DNA of 64,000 nt from Rhizobium sullae. GTDB lineage: Bacteria; Pseudomonadota; Alphaproteobacteria; Rhizobiales; Rhizobiaceae. Positions 17,968-26,058 of the stretch are shown one piece after another. Each line of letters starts with the position of its first letter. The first letter of the stretch is position 1. The position numbers were made by a program, and so were the translations under genes. The stretch spans positions 133,319-197,318 of the forward strand of contig NZ_FWER01000015.1 of assembly GCF_900169785.1 (NCBI RefSeq). Direction: 5' to 3'. The notes under the pieces were generated by a model. That model ran no database searches. It saw only the letters and a list, made by a program, of their open reading frames with translations, and was not told the origin of the DNA.

Positions 17968-18996
17968 TCAGATATTTTCTGAAATGTAGATTTCGAGGGG
18001 CAAAAAGGTTTGGCCGGGAACGGCAGCCTCGCCGTTTTCGACGGCGGTCGTCATCAATGTCATCATTTCCTTGCACAAGGCGGGCAGTGGCGTTGAGATC
18101 GCCATCGTGACGACATCATCGGCGAGCCCTGCCTTGCTTTCCGGCGTCAGCTCGTTGACGATCAGCACGATCTTGCCGACGAACCCTTCCTCGCGGATTG
18201 CCGAAATAGCACCTTCCATCCCGCCACCGCAGACATAAAGCCCGACGAGGTCCGGGTGTTTTTGCAGAAGCGTCAGAGTCGCCTCATGGGTTATTTCCGA
18301 AGTCTCGAGATTAATAAGCGTCTCGACCACCTCGAATTCCGGCGCATTCTCGCGAAGATAGGATCGGAAGCCCATTTCCCGCAGTTCATGACCGTGAAAG
18401 CGATGGCTGCCGACGAAGCAGGCAACCTTTCCTGGGTGCGGCGCCGTTTTGGCGATTGCCCATGCAGCGGTCCGGCCCACCTTGCTGTTGTCGAGCCCGA
18501 TATAGCCCTTGCGCACGCCGGCGGCAAAATCTGAAAGAAGGGAGAAGACTGGTACACCCTTCTCTTTGAGTTCTTCGATTGCGGCTGCCACAGCAGGATA
18601 ATCCGGACCGACAAGGGCAATGGCCTGACTGCGTGCTGCAAGCGCCTTTATCTTTTCCGTGATCGCGGCGGGCGTGGACGCCGCGGGAAAATCGATCTGC
18701 GTCTGAATGCGCGCCGTCGCCACCCCGCGTGCTGCAGTTTCAATCTCTCTTGCAAAATTCTGATAGAAGGATTGCATCGGCTTCTGCAGTAGAAAAGCCA
18801 GTTTGTATTGCGGCAGGTCTTCGAAGACGCGCTGACGGATGAGGCCGAGCGCGTGATAGCCGATCGATTCCGCCGCATCATAGACACGTCTTGCCGTTTC
18901 CTCACGCACACGATGGCGACCGTTCAGCACGCGGTCGACAGTCGCAACGCTGACGCCGGAAGCGCGGGCGAGATCGGAGATGGTCGGTCGGCGCAT
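17968..18996 (-). CDS. LacI-family transcriptional regulator
   Basis: A 342-residue repressor with an N-terminal LacI helix-turn-helix (TISDLARASGVSVATVDRVLNGR, slightly unusual in having VDRVLNGR where most have VSRVLN) and a hinge, followed by a periplasmic-binding-protein-like sugar sensor (IALVGPDYPAVAAAIEEL, YIGLDNSKVGRTAA, LYVCGGGMEGAISAI). It lies between the isomerase and the divergent oxygenase operon. Identical 16-bp palindromes flank the gene, one only 12 bases before its start codon. I infer autoregulation plus control of both neighbours; the inducer is unknown but the fold suggests a sugar or cyclitol. Confidence 0.85.
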   Translation of the reverse strand: MRRPTISDLARASGVSVATVDRVLNGRHRVREETARRVYDAAESIGYHALGLIRQRVFEDLPQYKLAFLLQKPMQSFYQNFAREIETAARGVATARIQTQIDFPAASTPAAITEKIKALAARSQAIALVGPDYPAVAAAIEELKEKGVPVFSLLSDFAAGVRKGYIGLDNSKVGRTAAWAIAKTAPHPGKVACFVGSHRFHGHELREMGFRSYLRENAPEFEVVETLINLETSEITHEATLTLLQKHPDLVGLYVCGGGMEGAISAIREEGFVGKIVLIVNELTPESKAGLADDVVTMAISTPLPALCKEMMTLMTTAVENGEAAVPGQTFLPLEIYISENI

Positions 18997-19007
18997 ACGC
19001 TTAATCC

Positions 19008-19023
19008 TGATGGAATTCCATCA
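19008..19023. promoter_or_regulatory. 16-bp palindromic operator, copy 2
   Basis: Exact copy of the palindrome at 17948-17963, in the divergent gap between the LacI gene and the oxygenase operon. It is placed to control the regulator and possibly the operon reading the other way. Confidence 0.75.
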
Positions 19024-19048
19024 CGAATGCAATTCACTCATGATGTTC

Positions 19049-19067
19049 TTTGATAGATTATATCAAA
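19049..19067. promoter_or_regulatory. AT-rich inverted repeat in the oxygenase promoter region
   Basis: Perfect 7-bp arms TTTGATA and TATCAAA around a five-base centre. It overlaps a weak candidate -10 (GATTAT, 19056-19061) with a -35-like TTCACT 17 bases upstream. It could be a second regulator's site or simply an AT-rich promoter. Confidence 0.35.
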
Positions 19068-19141
19068 CCTGCATTGAGTGCTTTTCAAAGTCAACTTATT
19101 CTCGTCCATCAGCGATGGGTGCGGAGGCCCGGGAGGAAAGC

Positions 19142-20230
19142 ATGACGACGAAGGCGACGAAGCGCGATTACAGCCTGCTCGGCGAAAGCGGCCGCACTGC
19201 GGTTGAGATCGGGTTGGCCGCGGCCGAGTGGTATCACACCGAGATTCCGCGCAAGGATATGAAGGCGCTGATGCAGCGTTCCGATGCGCCGGCAATTCGC
19301 GATACGGCGATCTGGCTAGGCGCCATGGCAGCCTTTGCTGGGCTTGGTATCTATTTCTGGGGCTCGTGGCTTTGTGTGCCGTTCCTCCTTGCTTACGGCG
19401 TGCTCTACGGCTCGGCATCCGATAGCCGCTGGCATGAGTGCGGGCATGGCACCGCCTTCAAAATGCGCTGGATGAACGATGCCGTCTATCAGATCGCCTG
19501 CTTCATGATCATGCGCAATCCGGTAACCTGGCGCTGGAGCCACACCCGCCATCATACTGATACGGTCATCGTCGGCCGCGATCCGGAAATTGCCGTCATG
19601 CGCCCGCCGGATCTTGTGCGGCTGATCCTTAATTTCTTTGGCCTTCTCGACGTTTGGCATGCCGTGGTCGATATGATCCGCAACGGTTTTGGCGTGATCA
19701 GCGCCGAGGAAAAGACGTTCATTCCGGAGATGGAACAGCCGAAGGCGATCCGTATTGCCCGTATCTGGCTGGCGATCTACGGCGCAACCGTCGCGCTTGC
19801 GATCACTTTGGGTTCGTTCCTGCCGCTGGTGCTGATTGGCCTGCCGCGGCTTTACGGCGCCTGGCACCATGTGTTGACCGGCCTGCTGCAGCATGGCGGG
19901 CTTGCTGACAATGTCATCGACCATCGGCTGAACAGCCGCACGGTCTACATGAATGCCATCAGCCGCTTCATCTACTGGAACATGAACTATCATGTCGAGC
20001 ATCACATGTTCCCGATGGTACCCTACCATGCGCTGCCGCAGTTGCATGCGATGATCAAGCACGACCTGCCGGCGCCAAGCCCGTCGATCTGGTCGGGTTA
20101 TCGCGAAATGGCCCCGGCCTTTCTGCGCCAATTGCGCAATGAGGACTACTTCCTGAAGCGTGAGCTGCCGCCGACGGCGCGGCCCTATCGCGAGGAATTT
20201 CACAACGAGCTCGCGCCTGCTGCGCAATGA
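19142..20230 (+). CDS. Membrane di-iron oxygenase of the fatty acid desaturase family (MocD-like)
   Basis: A 362-residue integral membrane non-heme di-iron enzyme. The three histidine boxes are visible: HECGHGT near residue 98, HTRHH near 136, and HVEHH near 284, each next to hydrophobic helices. Together with the following Rieske ferredoxin and flavin reductase this is the composition of mocD-mocE-mocF, which in rhizobia act on the rhizopine 3-O-methyl-scyllo-inosamine (established for that system; orthology here is inferred). I chose the ATG at 19142 behind GGGAGGAAAG and not in-frame starts further upstream that run through the operator. The substrate could be a methoxylated cyclitol, an alkane-like chain or a lipid. 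Confidence 0.8.
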   Translation: MTTKATKRDYSLLGESGRTAVEIGLAAAEWYHTEIPRKDMKALMQRSDAPAIRDTAIWLGAMAAFAGLGIYFWGSWLCVPFLLAYGVLYGSASDSRWHECGHGTAFKMRWMNDAVYQIACFMIMRNPVTWRWSHTRHHTDTVIVGRDPEIAVMRPPDLVRLILNFFGLLDVWHAVVDMIRNGFGVISAEEKTFIPEMEQPKAIRIARIWLAIYGATVALAITLGSFLPLVLIGLPRLYGAWHHVLTGLLQHGGLADNVIDHRLNSRTVYMNAISRFIYWNMNYHVEHHMFPMVPYHALPQLHAMIKHDLPAPSPSIWSGYREMAPAFLRQLRNEDYFLKRELPPTARPYREEFHNELAPAAQ

Positions 20231-20254
20231 GACCAGCCCTCTGGGAGGATGAAA

Positions 20255-20569
20255 ATGAGCGGAAACTGGATCGAAGTGTGCGCCACTGGCGATATCGACG
20301 AGGAGGATGTCATGCGTTTCGACCATGACGGCAAGACCTTTGCCGTCTATCGCAGTCCCGACGACGAGTTCTTCGCAACCGATGGCCTCTGCACGCATGA
20401 GCACATCCATCTTGCCGATGGATTGGTGATGGACGAGATCATCGAATGTCCAAAGCACAACGGGCGCTTCAACTACAAGACGGGCGAGGCCAAGGGTGCG
20501 CCGGTCTGCGTCAACCTAAATACCTACCCCGTCAAGGTCGAAGGCGGCACCGTCTTCATTTCCATCTAG
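20255..20569 (+). CDS. Rieske-type [2Fe-2S] ferredoxin (MocE-like)
   Basis: A 104-residue soluble electron carrier. The Rieske ligands are clear: Cys-Thr-His in LCTHEHIHLADG near residue 46 and Cys-Pro-Lys-His in IECPKHNGRF near 66. The ATG at 20255 has GGGAGG six bases upstream; an ATG two codons earlier abuts the same site. It would pass electrons from the downstream flavoprotein to the di-iron oxygenase. Closest by pattern to the MocE branch. Confidence 0.88.
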   Translation: MSGNWIEVCATGDIDEEDVMRFDHDGKTFAVYRSPDDEFFATDGLCTHEHIHLADGLVMDEIIECPKHNGRFNYKTGEAKGAPVCVNLNTYPVKVEGGTVFISI

Positions 20570-20579
20570 GGGGTGCACC

Positions 20580-21806
20580 GTGGCTCACTATGTCATCATC
20601 GGAGCAGGCGAATGCGGCACTCGTGCAGCCTTTGGGCTGCGCGAGAAGGGTTTTGGCGATGAAGTCACCCTGATCGGCAGCGAGCCGGTTGCGCCTTACG
20701 AAAGGCCGCCGCTTTCCAAGGCGGGCCTTGCCGGGGCGCTTCAACCGAAATTCATCGCCGCGCCGGAGAGATATGCCGAAAGCGGCATCCATCTGCGGAC
20801 GGACGCTACGGCGATCAATCTCGACGTGAGGAACAAGAGAGTCACGCTCGCCGATGGCGCGATCATCGCCTACGACAAGCTGTTGCTGGCGACCGGCGCA
20901 AGAGCGCGACCCTTTCCCGGGATGCCGGAAAGCAGCGCCTGTATCCGTTCGCTGAGAACGCATCACGATGCGATGGCATTGCATCATATGCTGAAGCCAG
21001 GCAGGCACATTGCAATCATTGGCGGCGGCTTCATCGGGCTTGAGGTCGCTGCGACAGCTAGAAAGCTTGGAGCGGATGTTACCGTTCTCGAGGGCCTGGA
21101 GCGCATATTGAAACGCGGCGTGCCGGAGGTGATCGCCGATGCGGTCTGTGCGCGGCATCGCGTCGAAGGTGTGCGCATTCGCTGCGGCGTCTCCATCGAG
21201 TCGCTGAATGAAGCCGACGAAAAGGCGGGGATCACGCTTGCTGCCGGCGACGTGGTCGAGGCCGATCTTGTCCTTGTGGGGATCGGTGCAAGACCGAATG
21301 TCGAGCTCGCGGAAAAGGCGGGGATTGCGATCGAAAACGGGATTGCTGTCAACGCCCATCTGCAGACCTCGGCGCTGGATGTCTTTGCCGCGGGCGATTG
21401 CTGCTCGTTCCCTCTTGATATTTACAGCGGCATACGCGTACGGCTCGAATCCTGGCGCAACGCGCAGGAGCAAGGCAACCTTGCTGCCGCCAATATGCTC
21501 GGCACCGGTGAAGCCGTATCGGCTGTTCCATGGTTCTGGTCCGATCAATACGACATGACCTTGCAAATCGCCGGACTTGCCGAGGGCGCAGTCACCCATC
21601 TGCGGCGCGACCTCGGGGACGGAGCTTTCATCCTCTTCCATCTGGATGAGACAGGGCGGTTGATTGCGGCAAGCGGTATCGGGCCGGGCAATGCCGTTGC
21701 CCGCGATATCCGGCTTGCGGAAATGCTGATTGCCGCGCGGGCATGTCCCGATCCAGCAGCGCTCACCACAAGTCATGTGAAACTCAAATCCCTTCTCGCC
21801 GCCTGA
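20580..21806 (+). CDS. FAD-dependent NAD(P)H:ferredoxin reductase (MocF-like)
   Basis: A 408-residue flavoprotein of the ferredoxin/rubredoxin reductase type. It has an N-terminal FAD loop VIIGAGECGTRAA, the PYERPPLSK segment near residue 40, an NAD(P)H-binding loop IIGGGFIGLEVAA near 145 and the second FAD motif VFAAGDCCSFP near 270. The start is a GTG at 20580. Its place after the ferredoxin gene makes it the electron source for the oxygenase. Confidence 0.88.
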   Translation: MAHYVIIGAGECGTRAAFGLREKGFGDEVTLIGSEPVAPYERPPLSKAGLAGALQPKFIAAPERYAESGIHLRTDATAINLDVRNKRVTLADGAIIAYDKLLLATGARARPFPGMPESSACIRSLRTHHDAMALHHMLKPGRHIAIIGGGFIGLEVAATARKLGADVTVLEGLERILKRGVPEVIADAVCARHRVEGVRIRCGVSIESLNEADEKAGITLAAGDVVEADLVLVGIGARPNVELAEKAGIAIENGIAVNAHLQTSALDVFAAGDCCSFPLDIYSGIRVRLESWRNAQEQGNLAAANMLGTGEAVSAVPWFWSDQYDMTLQIAGLAEGAVTHLRRDLGDGAFILFHLDETGRLIAASGIGPGNAVARDIRLAEMLIAARACPDPAALTTSHVKLKSLLAA

Positions 21807-21835
21807 CGGCCGTCGATCTTTTCAGAGGAAACGCC

Positions 21836-22648
21836 ATGAAAAAACACACCCGGCCGACCGTTGCTGATCTGCTTTCGATGAAAGGCAAGCGGCAGTTGAC
21901 CATGCTTCGCGTGACGACGCTCGAGGAGGCAGAGGCTGCTGAAAAGGCGAAGATCGACATCATCTCCGTACCGCCGGCACTGCTCGGTTCGCTCTTTCGT
22001 GAGGCGGCCCCAAGTTCTTTTGCCATACCGGGGCTCGAATATGGCGACTATGTTTCAGCCGAGGAATATATGCGCGAGGCCTTCAAGGCGTTGAAGGCGG
22101 GCGGCGACGCCGTCTATTGCGCGGCGAGCTTGCAGACGATCCGGCGGATGCGCGACGAGGGCATTCCGGTCTGCGGCCATGTCGGGCTGATCCCGTCGAA
22201 GGCGACCTGGACCGGCGGCTTCCGCGCCGTCGGCAAGACAGCCGCAAGCGCGTTTGAAATCTGGCGGCAGACGAAAGCGTTGGAAGAGGCCGGCGCCTTT
22301 GCCGCCGAAATCGAGGTGGTACCTGGCGATGTCGCCAAGGTGATCAGCCAGAACACCTCCATGCTGATGATTTCCATGGGCGCGGGCAGCGGCTGCGATG
22401 CGCAGTATCTTTTCGCCGACGACGTGCTTGGCGCAAACCGTAACCACTACCCACGCCACGCCAAGGTTTATCGCGATTTCGCCGCCGAAAATGACCGGCT
22501 GCAGCGCGAGCGGATCGCAGCCTTCACCGAGTTCGCCGAAGATGTCAAAAGTGGCACCTATCCGGAAAAGCGCCACCTCGTCGGCATCGACGAGGAGGAA
22601 CTGAAAATCTTCCTGCATCGCCTGCGCAGCGAATTGACCGGCGCGTGA
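21836..22648 (+). CDS. PanB-fold protein (ketopantoate hydroxymethyltransferase-like, probable altered function)
   Basis: A 270-residue protein alignable by eye to PanB: PVCGHVGLIPSKA with TGGFRAVGKTA (PanB GHLGLTPQ and GGYKVQGR), EIEVVPGDVAKVI (PanB LECVPVELAK) and GAGSGCDAQYLFADDVLG (PanB GAGNVTDGQILVMHDAFG). The positions of the PanB metal and substrate residues differ: VGDSLG becomes SVPPAL, ADLPF becomes IPGLEY, and VKIEGG becomes VYCAAS, so Asp45, Asp84, Lys112 and Glu114 (E. coli numbering) are lost while Glu181 is kept. Classical ketopantoate synthesis is therefore unlikely. The ATG at 21836 has AGAGGAA upstream; the gene is 29 bases after the reductase and last in the operon. Confidence 0.7.
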   Translation: MKKHTRPTVADLLSMKGKRQLTMLRVTTLEEAEAAEKAKIDIISVPPALLGSLFREAAPSSFAIPGLEYGDYVSAEEYMREAFKALKAGGDAVYCAASLQTIRRMRDEGIPVCGHVGLIPSKATWTGGFRAVGKTAASAFEIWRQTKALEEAGAFAAEIEVVPGDVAKVISQNTSMLMISMGAGSGCDAQYLFADDVLGANRNHYPRHAKVYRDFAAENDRLQRERIAAFTEFAEDVKSGTYPEKRHLVGIDEEELKIFLHRLRSELTGA

Positions 22649-22654
22649 TTGCCC

Positions 22655-23368
22655 TTAGCCATGCTTGAACTGGGCCACGAGCGCGTGCCTGTCGCCGGGA
22701 TAGGTGAGTATTACATGGGTGATCTGCAGGCCGCTGTAATGGGTTGTACGCTCGACGACGAGGCAGGCACTCCCGGTTGGGATTGAGAGAGCGGAAGCGA
22801 TTTTCGCTTTTGCGGCCTCTGCGCGAATCCGGTGTTCTGCGGAGCTCCACGGCACCTTGCCAAGCAGCCACGTTCCGGGCGGTCCTTCTTCGAAAGTCTC
22901 CTTCGCCGCTTCGGGAACGGCGGCAAGATTGATCAGCCTCTCTTCGTGGCAGAAGGGCCGGTCGCCGGCGAAGTGATCGCAGACGATTTCGAGCACCGAG
23001 GCGCCCGCTGCAAGGTCGAGCCTCGCATTGTCCTCGCGCCGTGCACGCCGGGGCTTGAGGCTGACGATCTCGTAGCGATAGGGGAGGCCGAGCGCTTGTA
23101 CCTCGCGTCGCAGATCATGGATCTCCATGACGGCAAATTGGACATGCGGGAAGCTCACATGGGTCCCAGCCTTCCGCCGCCTCTCGATCAGCCCCTTCTT
23201 GACGAGATCCGTCAGCGCCTTGTTCACTGTCATGCGCGAGCAACCGTATTGCACAGTCAGCTCGTGCTCGAAGGGAATGCGGTGGCCCGGCGGCCATTCG
23301 CCGGAGAGGATCCGCTTTTCGACATCGTTCAGGATGCGCAGGTGAAGCGGCATTTCCCCCACAGCCAC
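22655..23368 (-). CDS. HutC-type GntR repressor (paralogue 1)
   Basis: A 237-residue GntR/HutC regulator with an N-terminal winged helix (RIPFEHELTVQYGCSRMTVNKALTDL split around residue 40) and a UTRA effector domain with GDRPFCHEERLINL near residue 132 and ITHVILTYPGDRHALVAQF at the end. It is clearly related to, but not identical with, the HutC at 33348. It is the last gene of the ABC-transporter operon, six bases after the ATPase gene, and it converges on the PanB-like gene. Urocanate is the known effector of HutC; this copy could recognise urocanate or a related imidazole. Confidence 0.85.
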   Translation of the reverse strand: MAVGEMPLHLRILNDVEKRILSGEWPPGHRIPFEHELTVQYGCSRMTVNKALTDLVKKGLIERRRKAGTHVSFPHVQFAVMEIHDLRREVQALGLPYRYEIVSLKPRRARREDNARLDLAAGASVLEIVCDHFAGDRPFCHEERLINLAAVPEAAKETFEEGPPGTWLLGKVPWSSAEHRIRAEAAKAKIASALSIPTGSACLVVERTTHYSGLQITHVILTYPGDRHALVAQFKHG

Positions 23369-23374
23369 TTCCTC

Positions 23375-24160
23375 CTATCCATGTGCCGCGGCGGCGATCG
23401 CCTCGCTTCGGATCTCCTCCGTCAGCTTCAGCCGGAGAGCCGAGAATTCGGAACTGGCCTTGATCGTGTAGTGGCGCGGATGGGGCAGATCGACCGGCGT
23501 GATCGACTTGATGCGGCCCGGCCGCGCCGTCATCGTGACGACACGCGAGGCCATGAAGACGGCTTCCTCGATATCGTGAGTCACGAAGATGACCGTCTTC
23601 TGCTCACGCTCCCAGATACCAAGCAGCAGCTCCTGCATCAGGCCGCGCGTCTGATTGTCGAGCGCGCCGAAGGGTTCGTCGAGCAGCAGGATTTTCGGAT
23701 TGTTGGCAAGCGCCCGGGCGATTGCCGTGCGCTGCTGCATGCCGCCAGACAGCTGCTTCGGCCAGTGATGCTCGAAGCCGCGAAGGCCGACCTTGTCGAT
23801 GTAGCTGTCGACGATCTCCTTCTTTTCCGTCTCCGGAATGCCTTTCTCACGCAGGCCGAAGCCGACGTTGTCGCGCACCGTCAGCCAGGGGAAAAGCGTG
23901 TAGGACTGGAACACCATGCCGCGATCGGCGCCTGGACCTTTGACTGCCTTGCCCTCAAGCGCGACGGTGCCGGCCGTCGGCCGGTCGAGACCGGCGATGA
24001 TGCGCAAGAGCGTCGATTTTCCGCAGCCGGACGGTCCGAGGATGGTGACGAAGTCGTTGCGCGGAATGCTAAGATCGGTCGGCTGCAGCGCAAGCGTCGG
24101 CTGACCGCCGCGAACACCGGGGAAGGTGCGGCTGAGACCCTTTATGACGAGTTCGCTCAT
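23375..24160 (-). CDS. ABC transporter ATP-binding protein (NitT/TauT type)
   Basis: A 261-residue ATPase that powers import by the permease encoded just upstream. Walker A is GPSGCGKST, the signature is LSGGMQQRTAIARAL, Walker B is ILLLDEPFGALD and the H-loop is VTHDIEEAV, all standard for the nitrate/taurine/sulfonate branch. The ATG at 24160 overlaps the permease stop by four bases; an upstream start would extend into the permease gene. The hut-linked context suggests uptake of histidine, urocanate or another imidazole compound, but the ATPase does not tell which. Confidence 0.88.
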   Translation of the reverse strand: MSELVIKGLSRTFPGVRGGQPTLALQPTDLSIPRNDFVTILGPSGCGKSTLLRIIAGLDRPTAGTVALEGKAVKGPGADRGMVFQSYTLFPWLTVRDNVGFGLREKGIPETEKKEIVDSYIDKVGLRGFEHHWPKQLSGGMQQRTAIARALANNPKILLLDEPFGALDNQTRGLMQELLLGIWEREQKTVIFVTHDIEEAVFMASRVVTMTARPGRIKSITPVDLPHPRHYTIKASSEFSALRLKLTEEIRSEAIAAAAHG

Positions 24161-24930
24161 GCGAGCCTCCAGGCAAAAAGCCAGCGGTTCAGCCATTTGA
24201 AGGCGAAATCCGAGACAAGGCCGATCAGGCCGATAACGATGATGCCGAAGATGATTTGGCCGGTCGCAAGCAGCGACTGGCTGTTGATGATCATGTAGCC
24301 AATGCCCGAGGAGGCGCCGATCAGTTCGGCGACAATGACATAAGTCCAGGCCCAGCCGAGCACGAGGCGCAGTGTTTCAGCAATGTCGGGTGCATTGGCG
24401 GGAATGAGCACGCGGCGGACAACGCCGCTGTCCTTGGCGCCGAGCGTATAGGCTGCTTCGACGAGATCGCGGCGGGTATTGGAAACCGAGACCGCCACCA
24501 TCAGCACGATCTGGAACACGGCGCCGATGAAGATGACCAACAATTTCTGCGTCTCACCGATCCCGGCCCAGAGGATCAGCAACGGCACGAAAGCCGAGGC
24601 GGGCAGGTAGCGCGCGAAGGAGACGAAAGGTTCGAGCAGCGCCTCGACCGGTTTGTAGGCGCCCATGATGATGCCGAGCGGAACGGCTACGAGGGCTGAC
24701 AGGATGAAGCCGCCGCCGACGCGCCAAATCGTCATGCCGATGTCGAAGAGGAAGCCCTGGTTGACCAAAAGGTCGTAGCCGTCCTGCACCATGGTGATCG
24801 GATCGGCGAGGAAGGTTTTCGACACATAGCCGCCGAGCGTGGCATAGCCCCAGCCCGCGAAGAACAGCACGAAGAACAGCAGGCCGAACAGCGCCCGACT
24901 GCGGGCTCCGATGGGTTGAAGTGGATGCAT
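24157..24930 (-). CDS. ABC transporter permease (NitT/TauT type)
   Basis: A 257-residue inner-membrane permease with about six hydrophobic helices. The cytoplasmic EAA-like loop, EAAYTLGAKDSGVVRRVLIPANAP near residue 160-182, is where it would meet the ATPase. It belongs to the SsuC/TauC branch of BPD transporters. It is 65 bases downstream of the binding-protein gene and coupled to the ATPase gene by ATGA. Confidence 0.88.
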   Translation of the reverse strand: MHPLQPIGARSRALFGLLFFVLFFAGWGYATLGGYVSKTFLADPITMVQDGYDLLVNQGFLFDIGMTIWRVGGGFILSALVAVPLGIIMGAYKPVEALLEPFVSFARYLPASAFVPLLILWAGIGETQKLLVIFIGAVFQIVLMVAVSVSNTRRDLVEAAYTLGAKDSGVVRRVLIPANAPDIAETLRLVLGWAWTYVIVAELIGASSGIGYMIINSQSLLATGQIIFGIIVIGLIGLVSDFAFKWLNRWLFAWRLA

Positions 24931-24995
24931 GCCGCGCCCTTACTGAATAACTAGAGCGCCTGGGCCGTCCCGGCGCTCCCTTGAATGTCTGCGGA

Positions 24996-25943
24996 TCACT
25001 TGATGAAGGATGGGTCGGCGAGAGTCGAAAGATCAGGCTTCACCTTAATGACGCCGGCCGAAAGCAGAAGATCGGCGGCTTCTTCGTTGAAGCTCTTGAA
25101 GGTCGTTTCGAAGAACTTCTGTGCCGCGGCCTTGTCCTGCCATTCGAGATAGGCGGCAGAATCACCGAATGCCTTGCCGGACTGTTTCACGTCCTTGCCC
25201 ATGATCTCATAGGACTTTTCCTTGTCCGTCTTGATCATATCAAGCGCATCGTAGTAGCTCGCGGCAAGCGCCTTGGCGGCATCCGGATTGTCCTTCAGGA
25301 AGGCAGTCGTGCAGCCGAAAGTATCCATGACGGCCGGATAATCGACCGTGGTCGCGATGATCTTGCCCTTGTCCGGAGCGGCGCGAACGCTTGAAAGATA
25401 GGGCTCATAGGTGACGGCCGCATCGTTCTGGCCGGCAAGCAGCGCCTGTGCTGCCGGGCCTGGCTCCATGTTGACGATCGTCACGTCCTTCATGCTGAGG
25501 CCGTTCTTGGCAAGGATGAAGGCGAGCAGGAAATAGGGCGAGGTACCCGGCGCGGACGCAGCGACCGACTTGCCCTTGAGGTCGGAGACCTTTTCGATAC
25601 CGGGTTTGGCGGCAATGCCGTCGGCGCCATGCGAGACATCAAGCTGGAAAATCTGCTTGGTCGCGACGCCGGCCGCGTTCCAGACAATCCAGGTTTCGAC
25701 GGTGGTCGCCGCGCATTGGATGTCGCCAGATGCCAGCGCCAGATGACGGCTTGCCTGCGGGACCTTGACGATGTTGACGTCAAGACCGTGCTTCTTGAAG
25801 ATGCCGGCCTCCTTGGCAAGCGTCAACGGCGCGAAACCGGTCCAACCGGAAATGCCGATGGAGACCTTGGTGTCGGCGGCGTGCGCCGCGCTGCCAGCGA
25901 GAAGGGCGGCTAGGGCCGCGGCAAAAATCGGTGCTTTTTTCAT
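24996..25943 (-). CDS. Periplasmic substrate-binding protein (NMT1/SsuA type)
   Basis: A 315-residue exported protein. With the ATG at 25943 it begins MKKAPIFAAALAALLAGSAAHA, a normal signal peptide ending at an AHA-A cleavage site; an in-frame start ten codons earlier would spoil it. The mature part has the NMT1/SsuA fold pattern: IGISGWTGFAPLTLAKEAG, GDIQCAATTVETW, LKGKSVAASAPGTSPYFLL. The known rhizobial HutXWV importer uses a different binding-protein family, so the ligand here is open; a HutC-like box in front of the operon points to histidine or a breakdown product. Confidence 0.87.
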   Translation of the reverse strand: MKKAPIFAAALAALLAGSAAHAADTKVSIGISGWTGFAPLTLAKEAGIFKKHGLDVNIVKVPQASRHLALASGDIQCAATTVETWIVWNAAGVATKQIFQLDVSHGADGIAAKPGIEKVSDLKGKSVAASAPGTSPYFLLAFILAKNGLSMKDVTIVNMEPGPAAQALLAGQNDAAVTYEPYLSSVRAAPDKGKIIATTVDYPAVMDTFGCTTAFLKDNPDAAKALAASYYDALDMIKTDKEKSYEIMGKDVKQSGKAFGDSAAYLEWQDKAAAQKFFETTFKSFNEEAADLLLSAGVIKVKPDLSTLADPSFIK

Positions 25944-26000
25944 GTCTGAGTTCCCTGCTCTTTGTTTAGGCATGTAAGGAGTTTGCCTGTTTATTGGGAC

Positions 26001-26037
26001 ATACTAGGCACGCTGCTTTTCTTTTGTCTATACAAAA
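26001..26037 (-). promoter_or_regulatory. HutC-like box and promoter of the ABC importer operon
   Basis: Inverted repeat TTTTGT-CTAT-ACAAAA at 26022-26037, containing the TGT-N-TATACA core shared with the hutI/hutF box. A minus-strand -35-like TAGACA (26025-26030) lies inside the box and a -10-like TAGTAT (26001-26006) follows 18 bases on, so a bound repressor would block the promoter. Confidence 0.6.
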
Positions 26038-26058
26038 TACGAGGAAATCACCTTGGCT

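Noticed and set aside
20556..21776. 406-codon minus-strand frame over the ferredoxin reductase
   Set aside because: Antisense shadow; the plus strand has clear FAD and NAD motifs.
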